From assembly GCA_016709025.1 (NCBI GenBank), contig JADJEQ010000043.1, positions 59,817 through 123,816 on the forward strand: a DNA stretch of 64,000 bases, in the 5' to 3' direction. Source of the stretch: Bacteroidales bacterium (GTDB lineage Bacteria > Bacteroidota > Bacteroidia > Bacteroidales > Lentimicrobiaceae). The translations under genes were made by a program, and so were the position numbers. Positions 26,886 through 36,591 of the stretch are shown piece after piece. The notes beneath the pieces are model-generated. The model ran no database searches and was not told where the DNA came from. It saw only the letters and a program-made list of their open reading frames with translations. How positions within the stretch are numbered: the first letter of the stretch is position 1; each line of letters begins with the position of its first letter.

Positions 26886-28733
26886 TTACTCCTTTTTAAG
26901 GATCATAACTGTCATTTCAGGCAGGTTTATTTCTTTTGGATAAACCTTATTCCCATCAAGCAGGTCTGTAAATTTTGTACCATCGGCCAGGCTGGTTTTG
27001 AATGGTTCTTTTCCGATATTAAACAGGACATAAATTATGTCGGAGTCATTAAATCTTTTGTATATCAGTATGTTACCTTCCGCCTTAATAAATTCTAACT
27101 TCCCGTCTGATAATACAATGTTATCTTTCCTGATTTTAATCAACTGTTTGTAATAGTCGAACAATTCCTGATTGAATCCAACAACATCATAGGTTTTTGG
27201 CCCGGGTAGGATATTTGTCCTGGTTTCCGGGTCGAATTTCAGGTCTTTCCACCACAAAGGTTTTCTCTCATCGGGATCATCACCACCCCACATGCCAAAT
27301 TCGTCGCCATTCCATATATGCGGACAGCCTATCATGGTAAATTGGTGGGCAAGATAAAGTCTGACCCTTGTATAAGTGTCTTCATCCGGCCTGCCGCTCA
27401 TATATGAAGTATCTTCGTGCGGGGAAGCGTGGAATTTGTATTTTCCCTTGTTTGCAAAACATGAAAGAAGTCGGGGGCTGTCATGGGTGGCGCTTACATT
27501 CATCATAGCGTATCTGTAAGGTTCTTCAAGGCGGTTCCATTCTTTCTGAAGACTGTCAGCCAATTGCTTTGCATCAGCTACAGGTTCTGCCTGTGCAAAA
27601 AATCCCCTGGCAGGCCGGTAAGCCTGATAGAACATAACTGCATCAAAAACTTCAGCGTTGGCATAAGGTGCGGGATTCATAAGTTTGTCAGGCCACTTTT
27701 CCCACCAGATTTCACCTACAAGATAAGCTTCGGGATTAACATTTTCAACGAACTTTCTATAATCGCGCCAGAAACCCATTGGTACCTGGTCGGCTACATC
27801 GAGCCGGTAACCGTCTATTCCTTTCGAAACATCGCCATCAGGAGAAAGCCAACGTTTTGTTACATCGAAAATGTGTTGTTTGGCCCCGTCATTTATATTT
27901 CCTTCATAAGGATTCCCTGATATCCGCTCTCCCTCAACATTTACTTTTTTTAATTCCGGAAGGCTCATTATGTTGAGCCAGCCTTTGTAGCTGAATTCAT
28001 TCTCAGTGGTTGTGTTATCATCAAAGGAAAGTACTTCGTACCAGTCTTTATATGGAGATTTTTCCTGGTTCTTAACCAAATCCTGCCATGCCCAGAAAAG
28101 AACGCCGGTGTGGTTCCATGAATAATCAACGATTACTTTAATGCCGCGTTTGTGTAGTTCTTCCACCAATTTAAGAAAGAGTTTGTCGGCTGAAGTCCAT
28201 TTCCAGGTAGAAGGGTCGGCCGGGTTTTCAGTGGCCATGATGGCTATATCCCCTTCAGGGTCGGGGCCGAAATTTACATCAATGTGATGGTAATTTCTTG
28301 CATCGTATTTATGCAATGAAGGTGCGTCGTTGATAGGGTTCAGGTAAATTGCCGTTATACCAAGGTCAACAAGGTAATCCATTTTATTAAGTATTCCCTG
28401 AAGATCGCCTCCGTAGCGACGATGCTGCAAAGTTTCGCGAAGTCCCTTGCCTGTGGTTTTTGCCCAGTCTTCCTGGCTATACCAGTCCCATGACCAGGGA
28501 GTAATGGCCCAGTCAGCCGGAACCGGAAAGGAGGATGAAGGTGTGGATATTGATGCGATGGTTGGGTCATTCGTAGTATCACCGTTGTTGAACCGCTCCA
28601 CGAAAATCTGATACCAAACTACATTTTTTGACCATTCCGGTGGTCCTGAAGAAACGGATTGTTTTACATCGTTGTTGCAGGCTGCAAAAGCCAATACCAG
28701 CAATAGAAGGCCGGGAAAGATTGATTTTTTCAT
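26886..28733 (-). CDS. GH13-family alpha-amylase-like lipoprotein (SusG-type)
   Basis: This is a 615-residue lipoprotein: the leader MKKSIFPGLLLLVLAFAAC ends in a lipobox cysteine. The catalytic barrel shows the GH13 regions: VIVDYSWNH near 205, GIDGYRLDVAD (nucleophile aspartate) near 310, YLVGEIWWEKW (acid/base glutamate) near 340 and NVSATHDSPRLLS (transition-state aspartate) near 420. The C-terminal beta domain begins near 530. It probably sits on the cell surface and cuts alpha-glucans for the SusCD complex encoded nearby. It is co-oriented with the LacI regulator, about 390 bases downstream of it. Confidence 0.92.
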   Translation of the reverse strand: MKKSIFPGLLLLVLAFAACNNDVKQSVSSGPPEWSKNVVWYQIFVERFNNGDTTNDPTIASISTPSSSFPVPADWAITPWSWDWYSQEDWAKTTGKGLRETLQHRRYGGDLQGILNKMDYLVDLGITAIYLNPINDAPSLHKYDARNYHHIDVNFGPDPEGDIAIMATENPADPSTWKWTSADKLFLKLVEELHKRGIKVIVDYSWNHTGVLFWAWQDLVKNQEKSPYKDWYEVLSFDDNTTTENEFSYKGWLNIMSLPELKKVNVEGERISGNPYEGNINDGAKQHIFDVTKRWLSPDGDVSKGIDGYRLDVADQVPMGFWRDYRKFVENVNPEAYLVGEIWWEKWPDKLMNPAPYANAEVFDAVMFYQAYRPARGFFAQAEPVADAKQLADSLQKEWNRLEEPYRYAMMNVSATHDSPRLLSCFANKGKYKFHASPHEDTSYMSGRPDEDTYTRVRLYLAHQFTMIGCPHIWNGDEFGMWGGDDPDERKPLWWKDLKFDPETRTNILPGPKTYDVVGFNQELFDYYKQLIKIRKDNIVLSDGKLEFIKAEGNILIYKRFNDSDIIYVLFNIGKEPFKTSLADGTKFTDLLDGNKVYPKEINLPEMTVMILKKE

Positions 28734-28893
28734 AGAAGGGGTGATTTTGTCATTGGATATCCTTGTTTAAGCTATTGCTCAGGAAAATTCGATGGTCGGG
28801 CAATGAGGTACTTCAGATTATCAGGTATTTGCCAATGATTGGGTATTTAACAATAGCCTGCCATCAATTCCTACTGTTCTCTTTAACTTCAGA

Positions 28894-28925
28894 CTTTGAA
28901 CTTTTAAACCTTTGAACCCTTGAAC
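28894..28925 (-). repeat. 8-bp-period tandem repeat (CTTTGAAC family)
   Basis: Four octamers in a row: CTTTGAAC, TTTTAAAC, CTTTGAAC, CCTTGAAC. On the minus strand these are GTTCAAAG-type units, the same family as the long array at 53.7-54.2 kb. Just beyond it (28930-28975) is a GC-rich element with GCCCTTTGGGC. Confidence 0.6.
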
Positions 28926-29090
28926 TCTTTCGCACCTCATCCGCCCTTTGGGCATTAACTCAAGGAGAAGGACCACAAAACCTGAAATCTTGTCTTGTCC
29001 CTTTGCCAGCCCTTCGTTCTTCATGGCGAAGTCCTGCTTTTTCGGCGGGAAACGCTTGAACTTTTGAATACTGGAACAATGGACGTTAGA

Positions 29091-29122
29091 CTTTTTACTT
29101 TTTACTTTTTACTTTTTACTTT
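29091..29122 (-). repeat. 7-bp-period tandem repeat (CTTTTTA)
   Basis: Four exact heptads of CTTTTTA are followed by a decayed CTTT. On the minus strand this is AAAAGTA/AAAAAGT, the same consensus as the first units of the array at 52.2 kb. It ends 4 bases before the 3' end of the lacI-type gene. Confidence 0.65.
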
Positions 29123-29125
29123 CCT

Positions 29126-30136
29126 TTAACTTGACGCCCTTTTTTCAAGCGAAACCGGAATTACACGGGTTTGAAAATCAATAAAAGTAGCTGGGTTCTC
29201 AATCCGCCTGATCAGGATTTCAACTGCCTGCAGCCCCATCTCAAAACCTCTTTGTTCAACCGTTGTAAGCGGGGGATTGGCAATACTGGCAATAGGATCG
29301 TTCCCGAATCCGGTTACTGCGATGTTGTCAGGTATTTTGTAGCCGTTTTCCTGAAGTAATTGCATTGCAGCAATTGCAGTAAAATCGTTAACCGCAAATA
29401 TTCCGTCAATTTCCGGGGCCAGGCTGAGTATTTGTTCTTTCATGTCAAAAACTTCTTTGCGGGTATCGCACTGAAGAATGAAAGCCGGGTTGGGTGTTAT
29501 CCCGTAGTTTGACAGTGCTTTTTGAAAACCTTCCAGGCGGAGTTTCCCAATTAACAAATGCTGGGGTGAAGCCAGATGAAGAATTTTTTTACACCCTCTC
29601 TCCAACAGATGACTGGTTGCAATTAATGCACCTTCAAAATCAGCAGTTACCACGCGGTCAGTTTCAACCTCTTCACAAACCCTGTCAAAAAAAACAAGGG
29701 GTATTCCGCTGTCAATCAGATCTTTAAAATGACCATGATCGGTGGTAGTCTTGCTCATGGAAATAAAAATCCCATCAACCCTGTTATCAAGCAATACCTG
29801 GGTGTTGATCACTTCACGCTGATAGTCTTCATTTGACTGGCATATAATCAACCTGTAGCCCTTTGCGTAGGCAAGTTCTTCAATGCCACTGATCACAGAC
29901 GAGAAAAAATGGTGAACAATTTCAGGAGTTATCAGTCCGAGTGTGTTGGATCGTTGCCGTTTAAGGCTTAATGCAAGAGCATTTGGGCGGTAATTAACCT
30001 GTTCGGCGTATTCTTTAACTACTCTTTTCGTTTCTGAGCTTATATCAGGATGATCCTTTAAAGCCCTTGAAACAGTTGAAGGTGAAATGCCTAAAGCCCT
30101 GGCTATATCATTGATCGAAATAAGAGTTGATTTCAT
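29126..30136 (-). CDS. LacI-family transcription regulator
   Basis: This is a 336-residue protein. Residues 5-28 form the DNA-binding helix-turn-helix (ISINDIARALGISPSTVSRAL) and 45-60 the hinge helix region (VNYRPNALALSLKR). The rest is a periplasmic-binding-protein-like ligand domain (TLGLITPEIVHHFFSSVISGIE, then AVNDFTAIAAMQLLQENGYKIP). The GH13 gene lies downstream on the same strand and susC is divergent, so it likely senses an alpha-glucan breakdown product and controls both. A matching operator lies at 30899-30910. Confidence 0.92.
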   Translation of the reverse strand: MKSTLISINDIARALGISPSTVSRALKDHPDISSETKRVVKEYAEQVNYRPNALALSLKRQRSNTLGLITPEIVHHFFSSVISGIEELAYAKGYRLIICQSNEDYQREVINTQVLLDNRVDGIFISMSKTTTDHGHFKDLIDSGIPLVFFDRVCEEVETDRVVTADFEGALIATSHLLERGCKKILHLASPQHLLIGKLRLEGFQKALSNYGITPNPAFILQCDTRKEVFDMKEQILSLAPEIDGIFAVNDFTAIAAMQLLQENGYKIPDNIAVTGFGNDPIASIANPPLTTVEQRGFEMGLQAVEILIRRIENPATFIDFQTRVIPVSLEKRASS

Positions 30137-31351
30137 TTGTAAATGATTTTATTTAATTCGGCAAACCAGCCTGCATGCACTGTCAAACGCGCTCTTTATG
30201 AACTTTAAAGGTCAGATGCCTGTTCTGCCTTTGTCGGGAGTACCGGCCTGTCTTATCCGGGCAGTCAGGCATGCCCGCATGCTTGAAAATTATTTTATTC
30301 ATGTTTGTATGCAATACAATTGGGTTTCATCTATTATTAATCTTCATTTCAAATGTCAGATTCCTGTCCCGGTCTGTCAGGTAAACCAGTTGCCTGAGAT
30401 GAGCTGTCAATTTGTTTCAAATGCTTTAGAATTAGTTGAATACAAGCATTATTGCTGGTAAAACCGATCAGAAAGTTCTATTTGGATTGCTACCGGCAAA
30501 ATGCAAAAACAAGCTTTGAGATCACTCCATTATGTTGCAAAACAGTTCATGTGGGTTTTGTGACTGACTAAGTCGTTTTCCGGATAAAGATATGAACATC
30601 GCCCGAATAATTTGCAAATCCCTGACTTAAAAGTGCGAATTATTCTGACAACAAGGTAAAAGTATAATTTTCCGTTTACTATTTCGCTCGTTAAATTCCA
30701 AATCCTTAAAGATCATTAAAATTTAAACAGTCTCTAAACGACCTGAAATTATAATTTCAAAATCGGGGCGTTCCGGGAGATTATAACCAAATCTGGTCAC
30801 TTCTATTTCCAATCTAACCGGATAGCAGTGATTTTGGGCAATTTTTTTAAGAACATACTGGCGTCAGGAATTATTTTATTTTATAAAATTTTATTTCTGC
30901 AAACGATTGCGGAGACGATTGCATTTCTTTTTTTTACTTTTTCGTTGAATTCCTTGAAAAATCCATAGTTTCTTAATTAATAATTTCTTAACATTGTAGC
31001 TCGAAAGCAGGTAATTATGTTAAGAAATTGTAATTCTTTACCTGTTGTCGATCTTTATTTTTTTTCATGATAAATCAAGTCTTAAGCCAATCGGGTTTTG
31101 ACCTGAAATCTTTTAATTTCAACCCTGCTGAAGTTGAAATTTCTTTTGTTAATTTATATATTTAGAGGCCAAAAAGGCAATTCCTGGATATGTCAGACAA
31201 TATTGAAAGTGTTCATAACAGAGACGGACCTTTCCGGATGTCGGGATAAAAAGCGGTATTTTTTTGATACTGTGAAAAGCAGGAGATTCTTAACTGAAAA
31301 TTATGTTCATAAATATAATTACTAATTAAACCACCAACCAAAACCAGAATT
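30137..31351. promoter_or_regulatory. Long control region between lacI-type gene and susC
   Basis: These 1215 bases lie between divergent genes. Short open frames at 30198-30461 and 31134-31325 have no protein-like features. A LacI-type operator pair lies at 30899-30922. The susC leader would be over 400 bases if transcription starts near the operators, so post-transcriptional control is possible. Confidence 0.4.
30899..30922. promoter_or_regulatory. Putative LacI-family operator with a second half-like copy
   Basis: GCAAACGATTGC at 30899-30910 has the GCAA-N4-TTGC symmetry with a central CG typical of LacI-family operators. It is followed at once by GGAGACGATTGC (30911-30922), which repeats the right half ACGATTGC at 12-bp spacing. 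The proposed binder is the LacI-type protein encoded at 29126-30136. Confidence 0.5.
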
Positions 31352-34300
31352 ATGAAGAAGCATGTTAAATTGCTGAAAGTTCTGTTTCTTTTTCTAAGTG
31401 TGACATTTGCTTACCAGGGTTTTGCCCAGGATGTCAGAATAACCGGAAAAGTAACAGATGCCAATGATGGAACAACCATGCCTGGGGTTTCCATTGCTGT
31501 AAAGGGCACGACTACAGGTACTATTACCGACATTGATGGTAATTTCTCTATTAATGTAGCAAAAGGGGCCACACTGGTCTTCTCGTTTATCGGCTACAAC
31601 ACTCAGGAGATGTTAACGGGAGAACAGGCATCACTCAGAGTGGTGATGGTTCCATCGGTAACAACCCTCGAAGAAGCTGTTGTTATCGGTTACGGTACTG
31701 TTAAAAAGAGTGATGCTACCGGGTCTGTTGCTGTTGTTTCCTCCAAGGATTTCAACCGTGGTGCTATTACTTCACCTCAGGAGTTGCTCGTTGGAAAGTC
31801 GACTGGAGTTGTAATCACATCTTCCGGCGGTGCTCCAGGAGCAGGTTCTACCATTCGTATCAGGGGAGGTTCATCCCTGGATGCAAGCAATGACCCTCTG
31901 ATTGTTATTGATGGAATACCAGTTGATAATGTCGGAATATCCGGTTCAGCCAATGCACTTTCTTCAATCAATCCAAACGACATTGAATCATTCACCGTTC
32001 TTAAAGATGCTTCTGCAACTGCAATTTATGGTTCACGTGCTTCGAACGGAGTTATTATCATTACAACCAAAAAAGGTACATCTGCAGGCGGAAAGAAATT
32101 AGCCATCAGTTATAACGGCACTTTCTCCATGGCTACAGTTCCCGCAACCATGGAAGTATTTTCCGGTGATGAATTCAAATCGCTGCTTACTGACCTGAAC
32201 AATCAGGGATTTTCTGGTCTCAGTGATAAAGCCCTGACAAGATTGGGTACTGAAAATACAGACTGGCAGAATGAGATTTACCGTTCTGCATTTACGCACG
32301 ACCATAGCCTGGCAGTAGCCGGGAATGCCAGCAAACTGCCTTACCGTGCTTCCGTTGGTTATACAAGTCAGGATGGTATTCTGAATAATACCAACATGAG
32401 CCGCCTTTCAGGTGCATTGGGATTAAATCCTGTTTTACTGAATGATCACCTTAAAATTGATCTGAATTTCAAGGGAAGCCAATCGAAATATGATTTCAGC
32501 AACCAGGGTGCTGTTGGTTCTGCTGTTTCTTATGACCCAACCCAACCTGTTATGAACGGGAATACCCGATTTGGCGGTTATCACACCTGGGTTAACCTGG
32601 CCGATACCCTGGAAGATGGATCGATGGATCCCAACGGATATCCCAACCCTATCGGCGTAAGTAACCCTGTGGCATTGCTTGAGCAAACCACCAACAATTC
32701 GACGGTGAACCGTTATCTCGGTAATGTCCAGTTTGACTACAAATTCCATTTCCTTCCCGAGTTGAGAGCTAACCTGAACCTGGCAATGGATAAATCAAAC
32801 AGTGAGGGTGTTAACAATGCGCCCGATGAAGCAGCCTGGACATACAGGCAGGGAATTGGACAGAAAATTGATTATACCCAGGATAAAAGCATGGAATTGC
32901 TCGATTTCTATCTGAATTATGTGAAGGAAATGCCGTCAATCAAAAGCAGAATAGATGCTACAGCCGGTTACTCATGGCAACATTTCCAGAGAGAAGGAAC
33001 CAACTATTCACGCAATGGTGACGAAACAGTTATTCAGGATAGTTCAGAATATATCAACGAAAACTTCCTGGTCTCTTTCTTTGGCAGGTTGAATTATACG
33101 CTTGACAACAAATATCTTCTGACTGTAACTCTTCGTGATGACGGTTCGTCACGTTTCTCAGAAGAAAACCGTTGGGGTCTGTTTCCGGCTGTTGCATTGG
33201 CCTGGAAAATCAAGGAGGAAGGTTTTGCCAAGGATGTCAGAAATCTATCAGATCTCAAACTTCGCCTGGGCTATGGTGTTACCGGTCAGCAGAACATTGG
33301 TGATGATTTCAACGATTATTATCCATATCTGGCAATTTATACTATGAGCGATCCTGCTGCTTACTACCAGTTTGGCAGTTCGTTTTATCCCACTTTGCGG
33401 CCGAATCCTTACGATCTGAATCTGAAGTGGGAAACAACCACAACTTATAATATCGGATTGGATTTCGGATTTTATGACAACAGGGTGACCGGTGCGTTGG
33501 ATGTCTATACCAGGTTGACTGAGGATTTGATCGGTTATGTTCCCATTGCGGTTGGAAGTAACTTCTCCAACTATCTTACCACCAATGTCGGCAGCCTCGA
33601 AAATAAGGGTATTGAGCTGATGCTTGATTTTAAGCCGGTAATTACAAAGGATGTTTTGTGGTCAGTTGGTTATAATGTTTCTTACAACAGAAACGAGATT
33701 ACCAAGATTTCGTTGAACGATGATCCGGAATATCCCGGTGTTCCTGTCGGAACCATCGGAGGAGGTGTTGGTAACTATATCCAGAACAACAACGTTGGTT
33801 ATGCTGCCAATTCATTCTACGTTTTCCAGCAGGTTTATGATGCCGGCGGCATGCCGATTGAAGGCCTTTACATTGATCGCAGCGGAGAAGGCGGAAATGT
33901 TTCAGGAAATGATAACAATAAATATCATTACGAGAAACCCGCACCCGATGTTGTGATGGGACTTTCCTCAAACCTGAAGGTTAAAAATTTTGACGCCAGT
34001 TTTTCAGTACGCGTAAATCTTGGCAACTATGTATACAACAACGTAGCATCCGAAAGGGCTAACTACAACAGTTTATACAATCAGTCAGGATTTTTCAATA
34101 ACCTGCCTACCCAGGTTAATAATACCAGGTTTAACACACCTCAGTACTGGTCTGATTTCTATATTGAGAACGCTTCTTTCCTGCGGATGGATAACATCAG
34201 TGTTGGTTACAGTTTCAATGAGCTGTTTAACCAGAAATTTGATGCCCGTTTCAGTTTTACCGTGCAGAATGCATTCGTAATTACCAACTACAACGGCCTG

Positions 34301-34384
34301 GATCCTGAGGTTGACGGCGGTATCGATAACAACTTCTATCCCCGTTCACGTAATTTTGTTCTCGGTATAAACATTAACTTATAA
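31352..34384 (+). CDS. SusC/RagA-type TonB-dependent outer-membrane transporter
   Basis: This 1010-residue protein has a signal peptide (to about residue 25), a carboxypeptidase-regulatory-like domain (ITGKVTDANDGTTMPGVSIAVKG, about 30-105), the TonB plug (DPLIVIDGIPVDN near 188; IESFTVLKDASATAIYGSRA near 211), and a 22-strand barrel to the C-terminus. It imports oligosaccharides with the SusD lid lipoprotein encoded 13 bases downstream. The downstream SusD and SusE and the GH13 enzyme point to alpha-glucan as substrate. Confidence 0.96.
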   Translation: MKKHVKLLKVLFLFLSVTFAYQGFAQDVRITGKVTDANDGTTMPGVSIAVKGTTTGTITDIDGNFSINVAKGATLVFSFIGYNTQEMLTGEQASLRVVMVPSVTTLEEAVVIGYGTVKKSDATGSVAVVSSKDFNRGAITSPQELLVGKSTGVVITSSGGAPGAGSTIRIRGGSSLDASNDPLIVIDGIPVDNVGISGSANALSSINPNDIESFTVLKDASATAIYGSRASNGVIIITTKKGTSAGGKKLAISYNGTFSMATVPATMEVFSGDEFKSLLTDLNNQGFSGLSDKALTRLGTENTDWQNEIYRSAFTHDHSLAVAGNASKLPYRASVGYTSQDGILNNTNMSRLSGALGLNPVLLNDHLKIDLNFKGSQSKYDFSNQGAVGSAVSYDPTQPVMNGNTRFGGYHTWVNLADTLEDGSMDPNGYPNPIGVSNPVALLEQTTNNSTVNRYLGNVQFDYKFHFLPELRANLNLAMDKSNSEGVNNAPDEAAWTYRQGIGQKIDYTQDKSMELLDFYLNYVKEMPSIKSRIDATAGYSWQHFQREGTNYSRNGDETVIQDSSEYINENFLVSFFGRLNYTLDNKYLLTVTLRDDGSSRFSEENRWGLFPAVALAWKIKEEGFAKDVRNLSDLKLRLGYGVTGQQNIGDDFNDYYPYLAIYTMSDPAAYYQFGSSFYPTLRPNPYDLNLKWETTTTYNIGLDFGFYDNRVTGALDVYTRLTEDLIGYVPIAVGSNFSNYLTTNVGSLENKGIELMLDFKPVITKDVLWSVGYNVSYNRNEITKISLNDDPEYPGVPVGTIGGGVGNYIQNNNVGYAANSFYVFQQVYDAGGMPIEGLYIDRSGEGGNVSGNDNNKYHYEKPAPDVVMGLSSNLKVKNFDASFSVRVNLGNYVYNNVASERANYNSLYNQSGFFNNLPTQVNNTRFNTPQYWSDFYIENASFLRMDNISVGYSFNELFNQKFDARFSFTVQNAFVITNYNGLDPEVDGGIDNNFYPRSRNFVLGININL

Positions 34385-34397
34385 AAAGCTAATTGAT

Positions 34398-36572
34398 ATG
34401 AAAAAGTACCTTAAAATATCGTTGGCTGCATTGTTACTGGCAGTCATCACAGCATCTTGTATCAAGGATCTGGATGTTACACCTTTGGATAAAAATAAAT
34501 CTACTTCTGACAATGTCTACGACAGTCCTGAAGCTTATCTTCAGGGTTTGGCCAAACTTTACGCTTCGTTTGCCGTCAGTGGTCAGAAAGGACCTTCAGG
34601 TGACCCGGATATCGCCGGCATTGATGAAGGATTTTCAAACTACCTTCGCCAATACTGGAATGCCCAGGAACTATCAACCGACGAAGCAGTCATTGCATGG
34701 AACGATGCTACCATCAAAGATTTCCACTGGCAGACATGGTCGCCGAACGACGTGTTTATTCAGGCTGTTTATTCACGGATTTTCTTTACAATAGCCGTTT
34801 CCAATGAATACATCAGGGCAACGACCGGCAACAGCGATGCGAACATTCAACGCTATAATGCTGAGGCGCGCTTTATAAGGGCTATGGCATACTGGCATGC
34901 ACTCGATTTGTTCGGAAATCCTCCTTTTATTACGGAGGCTGATCTTCCCGGATCATTCTTCCCGAGGCAAACTACCCAGGAAGAGCTATTTGCTTACATC
35001 GAAAGCGAGTTAAAGGCAATTGAAGGATTGCTCGGAGCTCCCCGTTTTGAATACGGTCGTGCTGATCAGGCTGCTGCCTGGACACTGCTTGCCAAGCTTT
35101 ATCAGAATGCACCGGTATACATCGGCCAGGATAAAAATGCCGAGGTAATTACGTATTGCAACAAGGTTATTGAGGCCGGTTATCAGCTTGCTCCGAAATA
35201 TCAGAATAACTTTGTGGCCGATAACCACACAAGTCCTGAAATGATCTTTTCGATCAACTTTGACGGGGAATACACACGTACCTATGGTGGAATGGTCTAC
35301 CTCGTCCATGCTGCAATTGGTGGAAGTATGGACCCTGCACAATTTGGTGTTGGTGGAGGCTGGGGCGGTATCCGCACAACCAAAGCACTGGTTCAGAAAT
35401 TTTACCCTAATGTTACAAGTTCAGGACTATATTCTTCACCTAAACCCCGTAAGCTGAAAGCCGATTATCCGGTAATTTATGTGCCTGGTGATTATCAGGA
35501 ACCTACATGGGATCCTGCAAATTCGACGCAACTTGCATCTGTTCTTTCCGATGGCAATTATGAAGGCTACATTTATGTTGAGGCTGGTAAGAAGTTCAAA
35601 TTTACCGATGGCCCGTCATGGGATGTAAATTATGGCGACACTGATTTTGATGGAACCCTGGAACCTGGCGGATCAGACATTGCACCTGCTGAAACAGGTT
35701 ACTATAAACTGAATGTAAATCTGAATGACTTTACCTATACCATGGTAAAAACCGATTGGGGAGTCATTGGTGATGCAACAGCCGGTGGCTGGGACGTCGA
35801 TCAGAATATGACCTATGATCCTGCAACCAAAACATGGAATGCTATGTTAGATCTGACTGCAGCAAAAATTAAATTCCGGGCCAATGATGGCTGGGATATT
35901 AATTACGGCGATACCGGGGCTGATGGAATTCTGGAAGCTGGTGGAGCTGATATTGTCATTCCAGAAGCAGGTACTTATGTTATTTCCATGAAACTCGGTA
36001 CACCTGATTATACCTATACAGTTGTCAGAAATAGCTTCGATAAGCGTGCAATGTTCTGGTCAGATGGCCAGTCACTGGAAATTGTGGATATTGCTCAGTT
36101 TACCGATGGATATGCTGTTACCAAGTTTTCAAATCTGAATGCCGATGGCTCTGAAGCTGTTCATCCACATCCTGACTTTGTATGTACAGATTATCCTATT
36201 TTCCGCCTGGCTGACATCTACCTGATGTATGCAGAAGCAGTACTCAGGGGTGGCGGTGGAAATGCCGGAACCGCTCTTGACTATGTTAATCAGGTAAGGA
36301 CCAGGGCATATGGTGACGAATTTGGTAATATATCGAGCAGTGAACTGACACTTGATTTTATTCTCGATGAGCGTGCCCGTGAGCTTTACTGGGAAGGACA
36401 CAGACGTACCGACCTTATCAGGTATAACAGGTTCACCACTGCCGATTACCTGTGGCCATGGAAAGGCCGTACTCCTGAAGGTTCAGCAACCGGATCATTC
36501 CGCAACCTGTACCCGATTCCTTCAGCCGACCTGGGTGCTAACCCGAATTTAGATCAAAACTTAGGATATTAA
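34398..36572 (+). CDS. SusD/RagB lipoprotein with two inserted SusE/F-like domains
   Basis: This is a 724-residue lipoprotein (MKKYLKISLAALLLAVITASC, lipobox cysteine 21), about 200 longer than ordinary SusD. The SusD TPR core is seen in ARFIRAMAYWHALDLFGNPPF near 155 and in the C-terminal YPIFRLADIYLMYAEAV near 596 and ELYWEGHRRTDLIRY near 663. Between about residues 350 and 547 lie two tandem repeats with SusE/F features (WDVNYGDTDFDGTLEPGG and WDINYGDTGADGILEAGG), each ending in a YTMVK/YTVVR strand. Such repeats bind starch in SusE/SusF, so the insert probably gives this lid extra glycan contacts. The SusD frame resumes at DKRAMFWSDGQSLEI. Confidence 0.93.
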   Translation: MKKYLKISLAALLLAVITASCIKDLDVTPLDKNKSTSDNVYDSPEAYLQGLAKLYASFAVSGQKGPSGDPDIAGIDEGFSNYLRQYWNAQELSTDEAVIAWNDATIKDFHWQTWSPNDVFIQAVYSRIFFTIAVSNEYIRATTGNSDANIQRYNAEARFIRAMAYWHALDLFGNPPFITEADLPGSFFPRQTTQEELFAYIESELKAIEGLLGAPRFEYGRADQAAAWTLLAKLYQNAPVYIGQDKNAEVITYCNKVIEAGYQLAPKYQNNFVADNHTSPEMIFSINFDGEYTRTYGGMVYLVHAAIGGSMDPAQFGVGGGWGGIRTTKALVQKFYPNVTSSGLYSSPKPRKLKADYPVIYVPGDYQEPTWDPANSTQLASVLSDGNYEGYIYVEAGKKFKFTDGPSWDVNYGDTDFDGTLEPGGSDIAPAETGYYKLNVNLNDFTYTMVKTDWGVIGDATAGGWDVDQNMTYDPATKTWNAMLDLTAAKIKFRANDGWDINYGDTGADGILEAGGADIVIPEAGTYVISMKLGTPDYTYTVVRNSFDKRAMFWSDGQSLEIVDIAQFTDGYAVTKFSNLNADGSEAVHPHPDFVCTDYPIFRLADIYLMYAEAVLRGGGGNAGTALDYVNQVRTRAYGDEFGNISSSELTLDFILDERARELYWEGHRRTDLIRYNRFTTADYLWPWKGRTPEGSATGSFRNLYPIPSADLGANPNLDQNLGY

Positions 36573-36591
36573 GATTTAAAAAACGATAAAT

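Noticed and set aside
26736..27098. 120-codon open frame on the plus strand
   Set aside because: It is a shadow of the GH13 gene's C-terminal part.
30198..30461. 87-codon open frame in the susC upstream region
   Set aside because: Composition is not protein-like and it lies in the divergent control region.
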